Source: Bifidobacterium saimiriisciurei (GTDB taxonomy: Bacteria > Actinomycetota > Actinomycetes > Actinomycetales > Bifidobacteriaceae). From it: a stretch of DNA of 64,000 nucleotides. The DNA is taken from NCBI RefSeq assembly GCF_010667655.1, contig NZ_WHZU01000010.1, positions 19,147 to 83,146 on the forward strand, given 5' to 3'. This document shows, piece after piece, positions 43,310 through 52,707 of this stretch. The notes beneath the pieces were generated by a model. That model saw nothing but the letters and a program-made list of their open reading frames with translations. It was not told where the DNA came from and searched no databases. Every line of letters begins with the position of its first letter. The first letter of the stretch is position 1. The translations under genes and the position numbers were made by a program.

Positions 43310-44941
43310 ATGCCGATCACCCTCAACACGTTGTTGGAACAGCGCTCGCTGAAGCTTTCCCTGGTGGTGGAGGGGGCCGCCGGAGCCATTGACACGCCAA
43401 TCTCCTGGGTGCATTCCTCCGAGTCCGCCGATCCGACGCCGTACCTCGAGGGAGGCGAACTGCTGCTGCTGACCGGACTGCTCATGCCCGAGACCGAGCC
43501 GGACGAGCGATTCCGCCGGTATGTGGCCCGCCTGGCCGACATCGGCATTCGCGGCATCGGATTCGGCGTGGGCGTCCACCATGCGGACATCCCCGAATGG
43601 CTGGTCAGGCAGTGCGAGATGAGCGACATGCCGTTGTTCTCCGTGCCGCTGGAAATCTCGTTCATCGCCATCACCAAGGCCATCTCGCGCGGCGTCGCCG
43701 ACAGCAAGCAGCAGGGGTTCGCGCGCCTGTACCGCAACCAGCAGCAGCTCATGCGCTCCGTGCACACGCTCGACCCGGTGAGCACCATCATCTCCAGGAC
43801 CGCCGAGCTCATCGGAGGCTGGGCCGCGCTGCTCAACCCCGCCGGCGCCGTCGTCGAGTCGTCTCATCGGTTCCTGCCCATCGAGATATCCGCGCTCGGC
43901 GACACCCTCACGTTCAGCACGCTCGGCGAGGCGAAGTTCGTGGCCATGCGCGGCTACGACATCGCCGTGTTCCATATAGTCTCCCCGGCCGGCCAGACGC
44001 TCGGCTATCTGGTTGCCGGATACCGCGGCGAGAAGGGCACGCTCGACCATCCTCTGGTCGCGCAGGCGGCCGCCCTGCTGTCGCTGGCGATCAGCAGCTC
44101 CGCCGATGCCAACCGTGCGTTGGGGCGCCTGCGTTCCGCCATGGTGCGCCAATGCCTGGAAGGCGGCGCGGAGATGGTGCGTCCGTACGCATCCGACCTG
44201 TGGGACGGCATGCCTGCCGAACCGCTCGCCGTGCTGCGCGTCACCGGCGAGCAGGAGGCCCTGGAGGCGGCCCAGCGCCTGTTCGAGCCTTTCAGGAAGT
44301 CGCTGGCCAAGAACATGAATCCGGCGGTGTTCGGCATGATCGAGGGCGATTTCTGGGCCGTGGTCTCGCAGTCGAATGCGGGGGAGTGGATGGCCAGCCT
44401 GCTGCGTGACTCGCGTGTGGTCATCGGCCAGTCGTCGGGATGCATCTGGCGCGATCTGCCCCGCGCCCGCCACGAGGCGTACCAGGCGGCGTCCGAGGCC
44501 ATGACCTCGGGCGAGCAGTCGCTGCGATACGGCCAGTCCGAAGGCGGAGGGTCGCTGGAGAACATGGTGGAGCCATCCAAGATGCGCGCCTTCGCCGACC
44601 TCAAGCTCGCGCCGATCTCGGCGCTTGAGTTCAACCTGTCGGTCGGTCCCCATGGCGAGAACACGCGTTCGTCGGGGAGGAAGACGTCCGCCGACGGTTC
44701 CGGTGCCGGCATGACGCTGCATGCCGTGGATGTGCTGCGCACATGGCTGCGCTGCCGGGGGCGCGCGGAGGAAGTCGCCCGCACGCTCGGTCTGCACCGT
44801 CACACCGTCACGAAATACATGGCGAGGATATCCAAGGCCCTTTCCGTCGACCTCGCCGACCCGCAGACGGTCGCCGAACTCTGGTACGCATGCCGGTTCA
44901 CCCGTTTCGGCGGTACGGCCTCGGGCCGCGGCGGAAAGTAG
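43310..44941 (+). CDS. PucR-family transcriptional regulator
   Basis: A 543-residue regulator. Residues about 1-130 are the PucR N-terminal domain (MPITLNTLLEQRSLKLSLVVEG, ISWVHSSESADPTPYLEGGELLLLTG). The middle resembles the GGDEF-like (non-catalytic) sensory region of this family. A C-terminal PucR helix-turn-helix is at about residues 474-512 (CRGRAEEVARTLGLHRHTVTKYMARISKAL). PucR relatives control purine, GABA or amino-acid use, usually as activators of the adjacent operon in response to its substrate. It is divergent from the permease-gabT-dehydrogenase set, so it is the likely regulator of that set. No Shine-Dalgarno sequence is evident before ATG 43310. Confidence 0.9.
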   Translation: MPITLNTLLEQRSLKLSLVVEGAAGAIDTPISWVHSSESADPTPYLEGGELLLLTGLLMPETEPDERFRRYVARLADIGIRGIGFGVGVHHADIPEWLVRQCEMSDMPLFSVPLEISFIAITKAISRGVADSKQQGFARLYRNQQQLMRSVHTLDPVSTIISRTAELIGGWAALLNPAGAVVESSHRFLPIEISALGDTLTFSTLGEAKFVAMRGYDIAVFHIVSPAGQTLGYLVAGYRGEKGTLDHPLVAQAAALLSLAISSSADANRALGRLRSAMVRQCLEGGAEMVRPYASDLWDGMPAEPLAVLRVTGEQEALEAAQRLFEPFRKSLAKNMNPAVFGMIEGDFWAVVSQSNAGEWMASLLRDSRVVIGQSSGCIWRDLPRARHEAYQAASEAMTSGEQSLRYGQSEGGGSLENMVEPSKMRAFADLKLAPISALEFNLSVGPHGENTRSSGRKTSADGSGAGMTLHAVDVLRTWLRCRGRAEEVARTLGLHRHTVTKYMARISKALSVDLADPQTVAELWYACRFTRFGGTASGRGGK

Positions 44942-44978
44942 GGTGCGGCGGCGGCCCGGCGTCGGGCCCGTCGTCGTT

Positions 44979-45007
44979 TTGCGTTCGTCCGTCCACCCGC
45001 GTATAAT
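44979..45007 (+). promoter_or_regulatory. Sigma-70-type promoter of rpmE
   Basis: TTGCGT (44979-44984), a 17-bp spacer and TATAAT (45002-45007). It lies 75 bp before the rpmE ATG; the leader contains a GTAGGGGCG/GGCGACC-type pairing and ends in TTAGGAG. Confidence 0.75.
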
Positions 45008-45082
45008 CTCGAAGGTTCCGGTTCACGTTGCGCCGTAGGGGCGTGGCGACCCGGTCCTGAAATAGATCCTTAGGAGTTAACT

Positions 45083-45295
45083 ATGCAGAAGGGTATCCAC
45101 CCCGAATACGTGCCGACCGAGGTTGTGTGCTCGTGCGGCAACACCTTCGTCACCCGCTCCACCGTCACCTCCGGCCATATCACGGCCGATGTGTGCGCGA
45201 AGTGCCACCCGTTCTACACCGGCAAGCAGAAGATTCTGGACACCGGCGGTCGCGTGGCCCGCTTCGAGAAGCGTTACGGCAAGAAGGCCAAGTAG
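45083..45295 (+). CDS. rpmE: 50S ribosomal protein L31, zinc-containing form
   Basis: A 70-residue ribosomal protein at the subunit interface. The C+ form is shown by the cysteines in VCSCGNTF and [13 protein letters not shown], which bind zinc; the paralogue used under zinc starvation lacks them. Signature [10 protein letters not shown] is canonical. Strong promoter at 44979 and ribosome site TTAGGAG. It has its own strong terminator (45306-45355), so prfA downstream relies on another promoter or read-through. Confidence 0.97.
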   Translation: MQKGIHPEYVPTEVVCSCGNTFVTRSTVTSGHITADVCAKCHPFYTGKQKILDTGGRVARFEKRYGKKAK

Positions 45296-45305
45296 CAGAC
45301 GTTGC

Positions 45306-45355
45306 AACGCCAGTCCGTGCGGAAACGCTCGTTTCCGCCACGGGCTGGCGTTTTT
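45306..45355 (+). terminator. Rho-independent terminator of rpmE
   Basis: AACGCCAGTCCGTG (45306-45319) pairs with CACGGGCTGGCGTT, with an inner GGAAAC/GTTTCC stem, followed by five T (TTTTTG). Canonical. Confidence 0.9.
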
Positions 45356-45417
45356 GTATGCTTGAAAAGACCTACCAAGACTTCCCGATAGACGACTTCC
45401 CTATAGAAAAGGCGATC

Positions 45418-46509
45418 ATGGCAGAAGAGTTCCCCGCGGCGAAGACCGCATTGGAGGAGTACCACCGCATCGAGCAGGAGATGAGCCAGCCCGAGGTGGC
45501 CTCCAACCCCGATAAGATGCGCAAGCTCGGCCGTCGTCACGCCGAACTGAGCGTTATCGTCTCCGCGTACCAGCGTTACGCGTCGCTGAACGACGACTAT
45601 GAGGCCGCCAAGGAGATGGCCGCCGAGGACCCGGACTTCGCCGAGGAGGCCAAGCGTCTTGAAGCGGAGATTCCCGACGCCCGCGAAAAGCTGCGCACCG
45701 CGCTGATTCCGCGCGATCCCGACGATGCGCGCGACACCATCATGGAGATCAAGGCCGGCGCCGGCGGCGAGGAGGCCGCGTTGTTCGCCGGCGACCTGCT
45801 GCGCATGTACATGCGCTATGCCGAGCGTAGAGGCTGGGCGACCGAGATCCAGAGCCAGAACGGCACCGAGCTCGGCGGAGTCAAGGACGTGCAGGTGGCC
45901 ATCCGCGCCAAGGGCGCCGTGGCTCCCGCCGACGGCGTATGGGCGTCGCTCAAGTACGAGGGCGGCGTGCACCGCGTGCAGCGAGTGCCCGTCACCGAAT
46001 CGCAGGGCCGCATCCAGACGTCGGCCGCCGGCGTCATCGTGTTCCCTGAGGCCGATGACGACGACGATGAGATCCAGATCGACCAGAAGGACCTCAAGAT
46101 CGACATCTTCATGAGCTCCGGCCCCGGTGGCCAGTCCGTGAACACCACGTACTCCGCCGTGCGCATGACGCACATCCCCACCGGCATCGTGGTGAGCATG
46201 CAGGACGAGAAGTCGCAGATCCAGAACCGCGCCGCCGCGCTGCGCGTGCTCAAGAGCCGCCTGCTGGCCATGAAGCACGAGCAGGAGGCCGCCGAGGCCG
46301 CTGACATGCGTCATTCGCAGGTGCGTTCGCTCGACCGTTCCGAGCGCATCCGCACCTACAACTTCCCCGAGAACCGCATCGTCGATCATCGCACCAACTA
46401 CAAGGCGTACAACCTCGACCAGGTGCTCGACGGCGATCTGCAGGCCGTCATCGACTCCGACATCCAGGCCGACGAGGCCGCCCGCCTCGCCGCCGCCGAC
46501 AAGCAGTGA
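45418..46509 (+). CDS. prfA: Peptide chain release factor 1
   Basis: A 363-residue release factor that reads UAA and UAG. The tripeptide anticodon PVT is visible in [16 protein letters not shown], and the catalytic GGQ in [24 protein letters not shown]. The N-terminal helical domain begins [22 protein letters not shown]. The glutamine of GGQ is the target of PrmC, whose gene follows. The start is ATG 45418 after AAAAGGCG; the longer in-frame reading overlaps rpmE and is rejected. Confidence 0.97.
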   Translation: MAEEFPAAKTALEEYHRIEQEMSQPEVASNPDKMRKLGRRHAELSVIVSAYQRYASLNDDYEAAKEMAAEDPDFAEEAKRLEAEIPDAREKLRTALIPRDPDDARDTIMEIKAGAGGEEAALFAGDLLRMYMRYAERRGWATEIQSQNGTELGGVKDVQVAIRAKGAVAPADGVWASLKYEGGVHRVQRVPVTESQGRIQTSAAGVIVFPEADDDDDEIQIDQKDLKIDIFMSSGPGGQSVNTTYSAVRMTHIPTGIVVSMQDEKSQIQNRAAALRVLKSRLLAMKHEQEAAEAADMRHSQVRSLDRSERIRTYNFPENRIVDHRTNYKAYNLDQVLDGDLQAVIDSDIQADEAARLAAADKQ

Positions 46510-46532
46510 CGGAGTATGACGGATCTGGGGAT

Positions 46533-46655
46533 AACTCTCCTCAGACCGCCTGAGATGGTCGGCTTCCCTCAATATTGAGGGAAGCCTGATGGAGGAATTC
46601 GATGACGGCTCTCCTCAGAAGGGGAGCCGGCTCGCGAAGCGAGACCGAGAGGAGG
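46533..46655. repeat. Palindromic elements between prfA and prmC
   Basis: The 156-bp gap holds several inverted repeats. A perfect palindrome with 13-bp arms GGCTTCCCTCAAT spans 46561-46586. Upstream CTCCTCAG/CTGAG (about 46538-46552) and downstream GGCTCTCCTC/GGGGAGCC and CTCGCGAAGCGAG (about 46604-46643) form further stems. CTCTCCTCAG occurs twice (about 46537 and 46606). The clustering suggests an extragenic palindromic repeat element. Confidence 0.7.
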
Positions 46656-46665
46656 TGCCGCCGTC

Positions 46666-47562
46666 GTGGCTGAACGCATGGATGTCGCCGAAACGCTACG
46701 CTCCGCCGCACGCCGGCTGTCGGCGGCGGGCATCGACACACCGGCCTTCGATGCAAAGCTGCTGCTCGCGCATGCGGCCGGCGTCCAGCCGCGCGACGTG
46801 GACAAGGCGATGCTGCTCGGTGACACCCTTCCCTTCGACGGGGACTCGTTCGACGCGATGGTCTCGCGTCGCGCCGAACGCGAGCCGTTGCAATACATCA
46901 CCGGCCTCGCCCCGTTCCGCTATCTCGATATGGAAGTCGGTCCCGGGGTGTTCATCCCCAGGCCGGAGACCGAAACCTTGGTGCAGTCCGGACTTGACTG
47001 GCTCTCCGGGCATGAAATCGGCCATCCGCGCGTTGTGGATCTGTGCGCCGGCAGCGGCGCCATCGGCCTGTCCGTCGCCAGCGAGATTCCCGACAGCGAG
47101 GTGTGGGCCGTCGAGCTGAGCGAAACCACCTACGCATGGACGGAACGCAACCGTCTCCGCGTGATCGCCGACCATCCGGGCGTGGACGGGCGGTACCATC
47201 TCACGCTTGGCGACGCCACGGCCGCCTCCACGCTGCGCGACCTCGACGGCACCATCGACCTGGTCATATCCAATCCGCCGTACATCCCCGAAACCGACGT
47301 GCCGGAACAGCCCGAAGTCCGTGACCACGATCCCAATCTCGCTTTATACGGCGGGTCGGCGGACGGACTGCGCATCCCCGAACGCATCATCGACCGTTCG
47401 GCGGCGCTGCTGCGTGACGGCGGCGCGCTCGTCATGGAACACGACATCTCGCAGGGCGAGGCGCTGCGCGCATACGCCGCCGCGCACGGATTCGCCGAAG
47501 CCCGCACCGGCAACGACCTCACCGGCCGACCGCGCTACCTGTTCGCGGTCTACTGCGCGTAA
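46666..47562 (+). CDS. prmC: Release-factor glutamine methyltransferase
   Basis: A 298-residue SAM-dependent methyltransferase (HemK/PrmC) that methylates the GGQ glutamine of release factors. The substrate loop motif NPPYIPETDVPEQPEV and the SAM-binding VVDLCAGSGAIGLSVASE are clear, with an N-terminal helical domain (LRSAARRLSAAGIDTPAFDAKLLLAHA). The start is GTG 46666 after GAGAGGAGG, a strong ribosome site with good spacing. It is encoded directly after prfA, separated by palindromic DNA. The 3' end overlaps the converging acetyltransferase gene by 13 bp. Confidence 0.95.
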   Translation: MAERMDVAETLRSAARRLSAAGIDTPAFDAKLLLAHAAGVQPRDVDKAMLLGDTLPFDGDSFDAMVSRRAEREPLQYITGLAPFRYLDMEVGPGVFIPRPETETLVQSGLDWLSGHEIGHPRVVDLCAGSGAIGLSVASEIPDSEVWAVELSETTYAWTERNRLRVIADHPGVDGRYHLTLGDATAASTLRDLDGTIDLVISNPPYIPETDVPEQPEVRDHDPNLALYGGSADGLRIPERIIDRSAALLRDGGALVMEHDISQGEALRAYAAAHGFAEARTGNDLTGRPRYLFAVYCA

Positions 47563-48221
47563 TCCTGATGTACGCTGGCGTCCTTGTCGGTGATGGTCTT
47601 GATCACACGGGCCGGATTGCCGACGGCCACCGAATTCGCGGGGATGTCCTTCGTCACCACGGCTCCGGCGCCGATCACGCAGCCGTCGCCGATGGTCACG
47701 CCGCCCAGCACCGTCACATTGCCGCCGAACCAGCAGTTCGAACCGATGACGATAGGTTCGCCGTATTCATAATCATAAAAACTGCCATCCTCACGCTGGC
47801 GCACGTTGCGGTCCTGCCATCGCAGCGGATGCATCGGCGGCAGCAGCGACACGTTCGGTCCGAACAGCACGTCGTCGCCGATCGTCACCGGTGCGCAATC
47901 CAGCACGGTGAAATTGAAGTTCGCGAACACGCGCTCGCCGATCGTCGTGTGAATGCCGTAGTCGAAGAACACCGGCCCCATCACGTCCAGGCCCTTGCCG
48001 TGGTTCGGCAGCAATTCGTCCAATACTTCGGCGCGGGTCTTCTCGTCGTTGCGCGACAGCGCGTTGAACCTCGTGCACAGGTCGCCGGCCTTCTTGCGCA
48101 GCTCGACGAGTTCGGCATCGGACGCGTCGTACAGCTTGCCGGCGAGCATCTCCTCGCGCTCGCTGGCACGCGGCGTGCGCGGTTCAATCGGTGGGACCGT
48201 GGACTGGGCTTCTTCGCTCAT
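47550..48221 (-). CDS. Hexapeptide-repeat sugar O-acetyltransferase (Maa-like)
   Basis: A 223-residue acetyl-CoA-dependent sugar acetyltransferase of the maltose/galactoside acetyltransferase group. The N-terminal Maa domain is at about residues 20-75 (REEMLAGKLYDASDAELVELRKKAGDLCTRFN). The left-handed beta-helix follows with hexapeptide repeats (VTIGDDVLFGPNVSLL, IVIGSNCWFGGNVTVLGGVTIGDGCVIGAGAVVTKDIPANSVAVGNPARVI). The catalytic histidine is expected in PPMHPLRWQDR. The start is ATG 48221 after AAGGAAG; ATG 48287 has no ribosome site. Role, for instance detoxifying surplus sugars, is inferred. It interrupts the housekeeping cluster on the opposite strand. Confidence 0.9.
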   Translation of the reverse strand: MSEEAQSTVPPIEPRTPRASEREEMLAGKLYDASDAELVELRKKAGDLCTRFNALSRNDEKTRAEVLDELLPNHGKGLDVMGPVFFDYGIHTTIGERVFANFNFTVLDCAPVTIGDDVLFGPNVSLLPPMHPLRWQDRNVRQREDGSFYDYEYGEPIVIGSNCWFGGNVTVLGGVTIGDGCVIGAGAVVTKDIPANSVAVGNPARVIKTITDKDASVHQDYAQ

Positions 48222-48369
48222 TATGCACTTCCTTGTATATGCAATATGTATGTGTGCGCTCTCATTAGAACGTTCATAACGTATCATAATTCATGAATCG
48301 ACGGGTGTTCCCGCCCATCGTCGGCACGCAGTGGTGCAATGGTGAGGCTTAAAGACACGGGAGGAACAT

Positions 48370-49080
48370 ATGGCCCGAATCATGCCGATTGACGAAGAGT
48401 CATTGCGATTGGCCGCCGAGGCGATCAGTGCCGGCGAGATCATCGTGGTGCCCACCGACACGGTGTACGGCGTCGCCTGCGATCCGAGGAACCCCGATGC
48501 CGTGGCGAAGATCTTCGCCGCCAAGCATCGTCCCGCGGCCAAATCCCTGCAGGTGCTGTTCTCGTCCGTCGACGAGCTCGCCGGCTACGCGCTCGACCTT
48601 CCCGTGCCTCTCGACAGGCTGTCCCGCCGATTCCTGCCCGGCGCGTTCTCGCCGATCTGCGTGGCGCGCGACGAATGCCCGCTAGCGACCGTCCGCGTCG
48701 ACCCGAACGCGCATCCGAGCCGTACGCAGGGCATCCGCGTACCCGATTCGTCCGATACGCTGCGCATCCTGCGTGCCACCGGGCCGCTCGCCGCGTCGAG
48801 CGCCAATCTTTCCGGCGGCGATTCGGCCCAGACCGCGCAACAGGCCGCCGATGCGCTGGGCGACTCCGTGTCGCTGTACCTTGACGGAGGTCCCACGCCG
48901 GGGCCGTTGTCGAGTACAGTGGTGGCCGCGGACATCCACGGCCGCGATGGCATCGCGATCCTGCGCGAGGGCGTCATCGACCAGAGCCGCATCCGCCAGG
49001 CGTTGCATATGACGGCCGGCCGGCGTATCGAAAACCATGACATCGACAACCATGACGAGGACGGAGGGGAACGCGTATGA
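48370..49080 (+). CDS. tsaC: Threonylcarbamoyl-AMP synthase
   Basis: A 236-residue Sua5/YrdC/YwlC-domain enzyme that makes threonylcarbamoyl-adenylate for the t6A modification at position 37 of ANN-decoding tRNAs. The nucleotide-binding VPTDTVYGVACDPRN, the KHRPAAKSLQVLF motif, and the SANLSGGDS loop are present. It is the short form without the C-terminal Sua5 domain. The start is ATG 48370 after GGGAGGAAC. Its stop overlaps the start of the glycosyltransferase gene by four bases, as in other actinobacteria where the two are coupled. Confidence 0.93.
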   Translation: MARIMPIDEESLRLAAEAISAGEIIVVPTDTVYGVACDPRNPDAVAKIFAAKHRPAAKSLQVLFSSVDELAGYALDLPVPLDRLSRRFLPGAFSPICVARDECPLATVRVDPNAHPSRTQGIRVPDSSDTLRILRATGPLAASSANLSGGDSAQTAQQAADALGDSVSLYLDGGPTPGPLSSTVVAADIHGRDGIAILREGVIDQSRIRQALHMTAGRRIENHDIDNHDEDGGERV

Positions 49081-50282
49081 GGGTCTATCTGTTCATCGCC
49101 GCCATAGCGGGCGGCGCCACGTTCCTGCTCACGCCGCTGATTCGCCATCTGGCCATCGAATTCGGCGCGGTGGGCGAGGTCCGTGCGCGCGACGTGCACA
49201 CCGTGCCGACCCCGCGCATGGGCGGCGTGGGCATGATGCTCGGCTTCGTGGTCGCCATGTGCTTCGCCAGCAAGCTGTCGTTGACGCGCGGGCTGTTCCA
49301 TAACACCATGCAGCCATGGGTCATCACCATAGGCGCCGTGCTCATATGCCTGCTCGGCGTATGCGACGACCGGTGGGACCTCGACTGGATGCTCAAGCTC
49401 GCCGGACAGCTCATCATCTCCGTGTTCGTGGCATGGGGCGGACTGCAGGTGGTGTCGCTGCCGTTCGGCTCCCTGGTCGCGGCCTCGCCGAGCATGTCGA
49501 TGGCCATCACCGCCATCCTCATCGTGGCGTCCATCAACGCCGTGAACTTCGTAGACGGCCTTGACGGCCTCTCCTCGGGCATCGTCGCCATCGGCGGCGT
49601 CGCCTTCGCCATATATTCGTACATCATCGCGCGCAATTCGCCGAGCTACGCCTCGATGGCCACCATGATCGACGTGGCGCTGGTCGGCATCTGCATCGGC
49701 TTCATCCTGCACAACTGGCATCCCGCCAAGCTGTTCATGGGCGATTCCGGCTCCATGCTGCTCGGCTATCTCGTCACCTGCGCCTCCATCGTGATGACCG
49801 GCCGTCTCGACCCGACCACCATCCACGCCAGCATCTACCTGCCGGTGTTCATGCCGATCCTGCTGCCGATCCTCGTGCTGTTCCTGCCGGTGCTCGACAT
49901 GTGCCTCGCCATCACGCGGCGTCTTGCGAAGGGCCAGTCGCCCATGCACCCCGACCGCATGCACCTGCATCACCGCATGCTGCGCATCGGACACACCGTG
50001 CAGGGCGCCGTGCTGATTCTGTGGGGCTGGGCCGCGCTCATATCCTTCGGGTCCATCATGGTGCTGTTCTTCCCCGTGAAGTACGTCCTCATCGGATTCG
50101 CCATCGCCACCGTGGTCTTGACATTCGCCACGCTCTACCCGTATTTTCGTAGGCGTATACCGGAGCTGCGCGCGGAGAACGCGGCGCTGGCCGCATCGCG
50201 CGACCCGGCCAGGGAGAACATGGGCCGGCCGAAACACAGCACGGATACGGTGTCTACCGGAAAGCACGGCAGGCTCCAGTGA
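49077..50282 (+). CDS. Polyprenyl-phosphate GlcNAc-1-phosphate transferase (WecA/TagO-like)
   Basis: A 401-residue integral membrane enzyme of the MraY/WecA family, which attaches a sugar-1-phosphate to undecaprenyl phosphate to start cell-wall polymer synthesis. About eleven helices. Motifs: VGEVRARDVHTVPTPRMGGVG, CDDRWDLDW (the metal-binding DD), NFVDGLDGLSSG, HNWHPAKLFMGDSGSMLLGYL, and the WecA-type HIH-like loop HPDRMHLHHRMLRIGH. The last distinguishes the WecA branch from MraY. Start ATG overlaps tsaC. The polymer made in bifidobacteria is not determined by this sequence. Confidence 0.92.
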   Translation: MRVYLFIAAIAGGATFLLTPLIRHLAIEFGAVGEVRARDVHTVPTPRMGGVGMMLGFVVAMCFASKLSLTRGLFHNTMQPWVITIGAVLICLLGVCDDRWDLDWMLKLAGQLIISVFVAWGGLQVVSLPFGSLVAASPSMSMAITAILIVASINAVNFVDGLDGLSSGIVAIGGVAFAIYSYIIARNSPSYASMATMIDVALVGICIGFILHNWHPAKLFMGDSGSMLLGYLVTCASIVMTGRLDPTTIHASIYLPVFMPILLPILVLFLPVLDMCLAITRRLAKGQSPMHPDRMHLHHRMLRIGHTVQGAVLILWGWAALISFGSIMVLFFPVKYVLIGFAIATVVLTFATLYPYFRRRIPELRAENAALAASRDPARENMGRPKHSTDTVSTGKHGRLQ

Positions 50283-50369
50283 CCGCAGGCCGCATACGGC
50301 GGCACGAATCATACGCACGACCAAGCATGACGGATAACTGACGGACAACGGGAAGAAAAGAGAGCGAAT

Positions 50370-50921
50370 ATGAGCGACGAAACGAACCTCACCGACAAGA
50401 CCCCGCGTACGGAGACTCCGAACGACGCGACGGCCGGCGCCGAAAGCGCGAAGGGCCACGGACTGTTCCACAAGCCGCCGCGTGTGGGGGAGGAGACCGT
50501 CTGGCAGCTCATGTACCGCGCGATCTATCAGAGCCTGCTGTTCATCGGCGTCTTCGCCGTGGTCAGCGCCATAGCCGGCTACATGTTCTCCGGCCTGCAC
50601 GGCATCTGGTCGGCGGTCATGGCACTGGTCGCGGTCATCCTGTTCTGCCTGTCGAACCCGGTGCTGGTGTCGGTGCTTAGCCGACTGCATCTGCGCCCCG
50701 CCGCATATCTGACATGGTTCCTGCTCGGCTGGATGATCAAGGTCGGCATCGTCGTGGCGGTGCTGCTGGGCATCAAGGACGCACAGTGGCTCGACCCCAA
50801 GCTGTGCGCCGTGTTCCTGCTGATCGGCGCGGCCATCGTGCTCGCCGCGGAGATCCATACGGCGGCCACGTCGCGCGTTCCGTATGTCGACCCGCCGAAG
50901 CGCGATCGTTTCGAGGACTGA
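50370..50921 (+). CDS. Small four-helix membrane protein, AtpI-like
   Basis: A 183-residue protein. After a polar N-terminus of about 45 residues come four hydrophobic segments (LLFIGVFAVVSAIAGYMF, SAVMALVAVILFCLSNPVLV, YLTWFLLGWMIKVGIVVAVLL, LCAVFLLIGAAIVLAAEI) and a short charged tail (DPPKRDRFED). In other actinobacteria a weakly conserved ATP synthase protein I lies after the wecA-like gene and before atpB; this gene has that position, but no ATP synthase genes follow here. The assignment is by position and layout only. Ribosome site AAAAGAGAGCG before ATG 50370. Confidence 0.6.
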   Translation: MSDETNLTDKTPRTETPNDATAGAESAKGHGLFHKPPRVGEETVWQLMYRAIYQSLLFIGVFAVVSAIAGYMFSGLHGIWSAVMALVAVILFCLSNPVLVSVLSRLHLRPAAYLTWFLLGWMIKVGIVVAVLLGIKDAQWLDPKLCAVFLLIGAAIVLAAEIHTAATSRVPYVDPPKRDRFED

Positions 50922-50928
50922 GACGTCG

Positions 50929-50951
50929 ATTTCGTGTCCGAGACACGAAAT
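50929..50951. promoter_or_regulatory. Perfect palindrome upstream of guaB
   Basis: Arms ATTTCGTGTC (50929-50938) and GACACGAAAT (50942-50951) with a CGA loop, 36 bp before the guaB ATG. A TATAGA hexamer at 50974-50979 would be the -10, which places the palindrome near the -35. It may be an operator, for example for a purine-responsive repressor, or the terminator of the upstream gene; no T-run follows. Confidence 0.5.
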
Positions 50952-50978
50952 GGTAATGAGGTCTACGCACGCCTATAG

Positions 50979-52532
<1,554 letters not shown>

Positions 52533-52554
52533 TCATCCGTCTGATATCGGCATG

Positions 52555-52590
52555 ACAAGGGCCTCTCCCGCTTGTGGGAGAGGCCCTTGT
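52555..52590 (+). terminator. Terminator of guaB
   Basis: Perfect 15-bp arms starting ACAAGGGCCTCTCCC at 52555 and ending at 52590, with a six-base loop. GTGTGTTTAC follows. Strong stem, moderate tail. Confidence 0.85.
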
Positions 52591-52596
52591 GTGTTT

Positions 52597-52646
52597 ACGG
52601 TGTCTTTCGTTCGTTTCTCGCTGTGAAAACGAACGAAAGACACCGT
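52597..52646. terminator. Long perfect inverted repeat after guaB
   Basis: Two 20-bp arms (52597-52616 and 52627-52646) are perfect reverse complements around a 10-base loop. The arms contain TTTCGTTCGTTT and are of moderate GC. It lies between guaB and the converging sulfotransferase gene and probably ends the latter, or acts on both strands. Confidence 0.8.
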
Positions 52647-52707
52647 GGATTCCGGGTATCGGGGTTATTCGCCCGTATCTTGTATTCGTATGGGTGGTTC
52701 CACGTCG

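Noticed and set aside
45008..45082. A ribosomal-protein or zinc riboswitch in the rpmE leader
   Set aside because: The leader is short and folds only into weak stems; I see no known motif.
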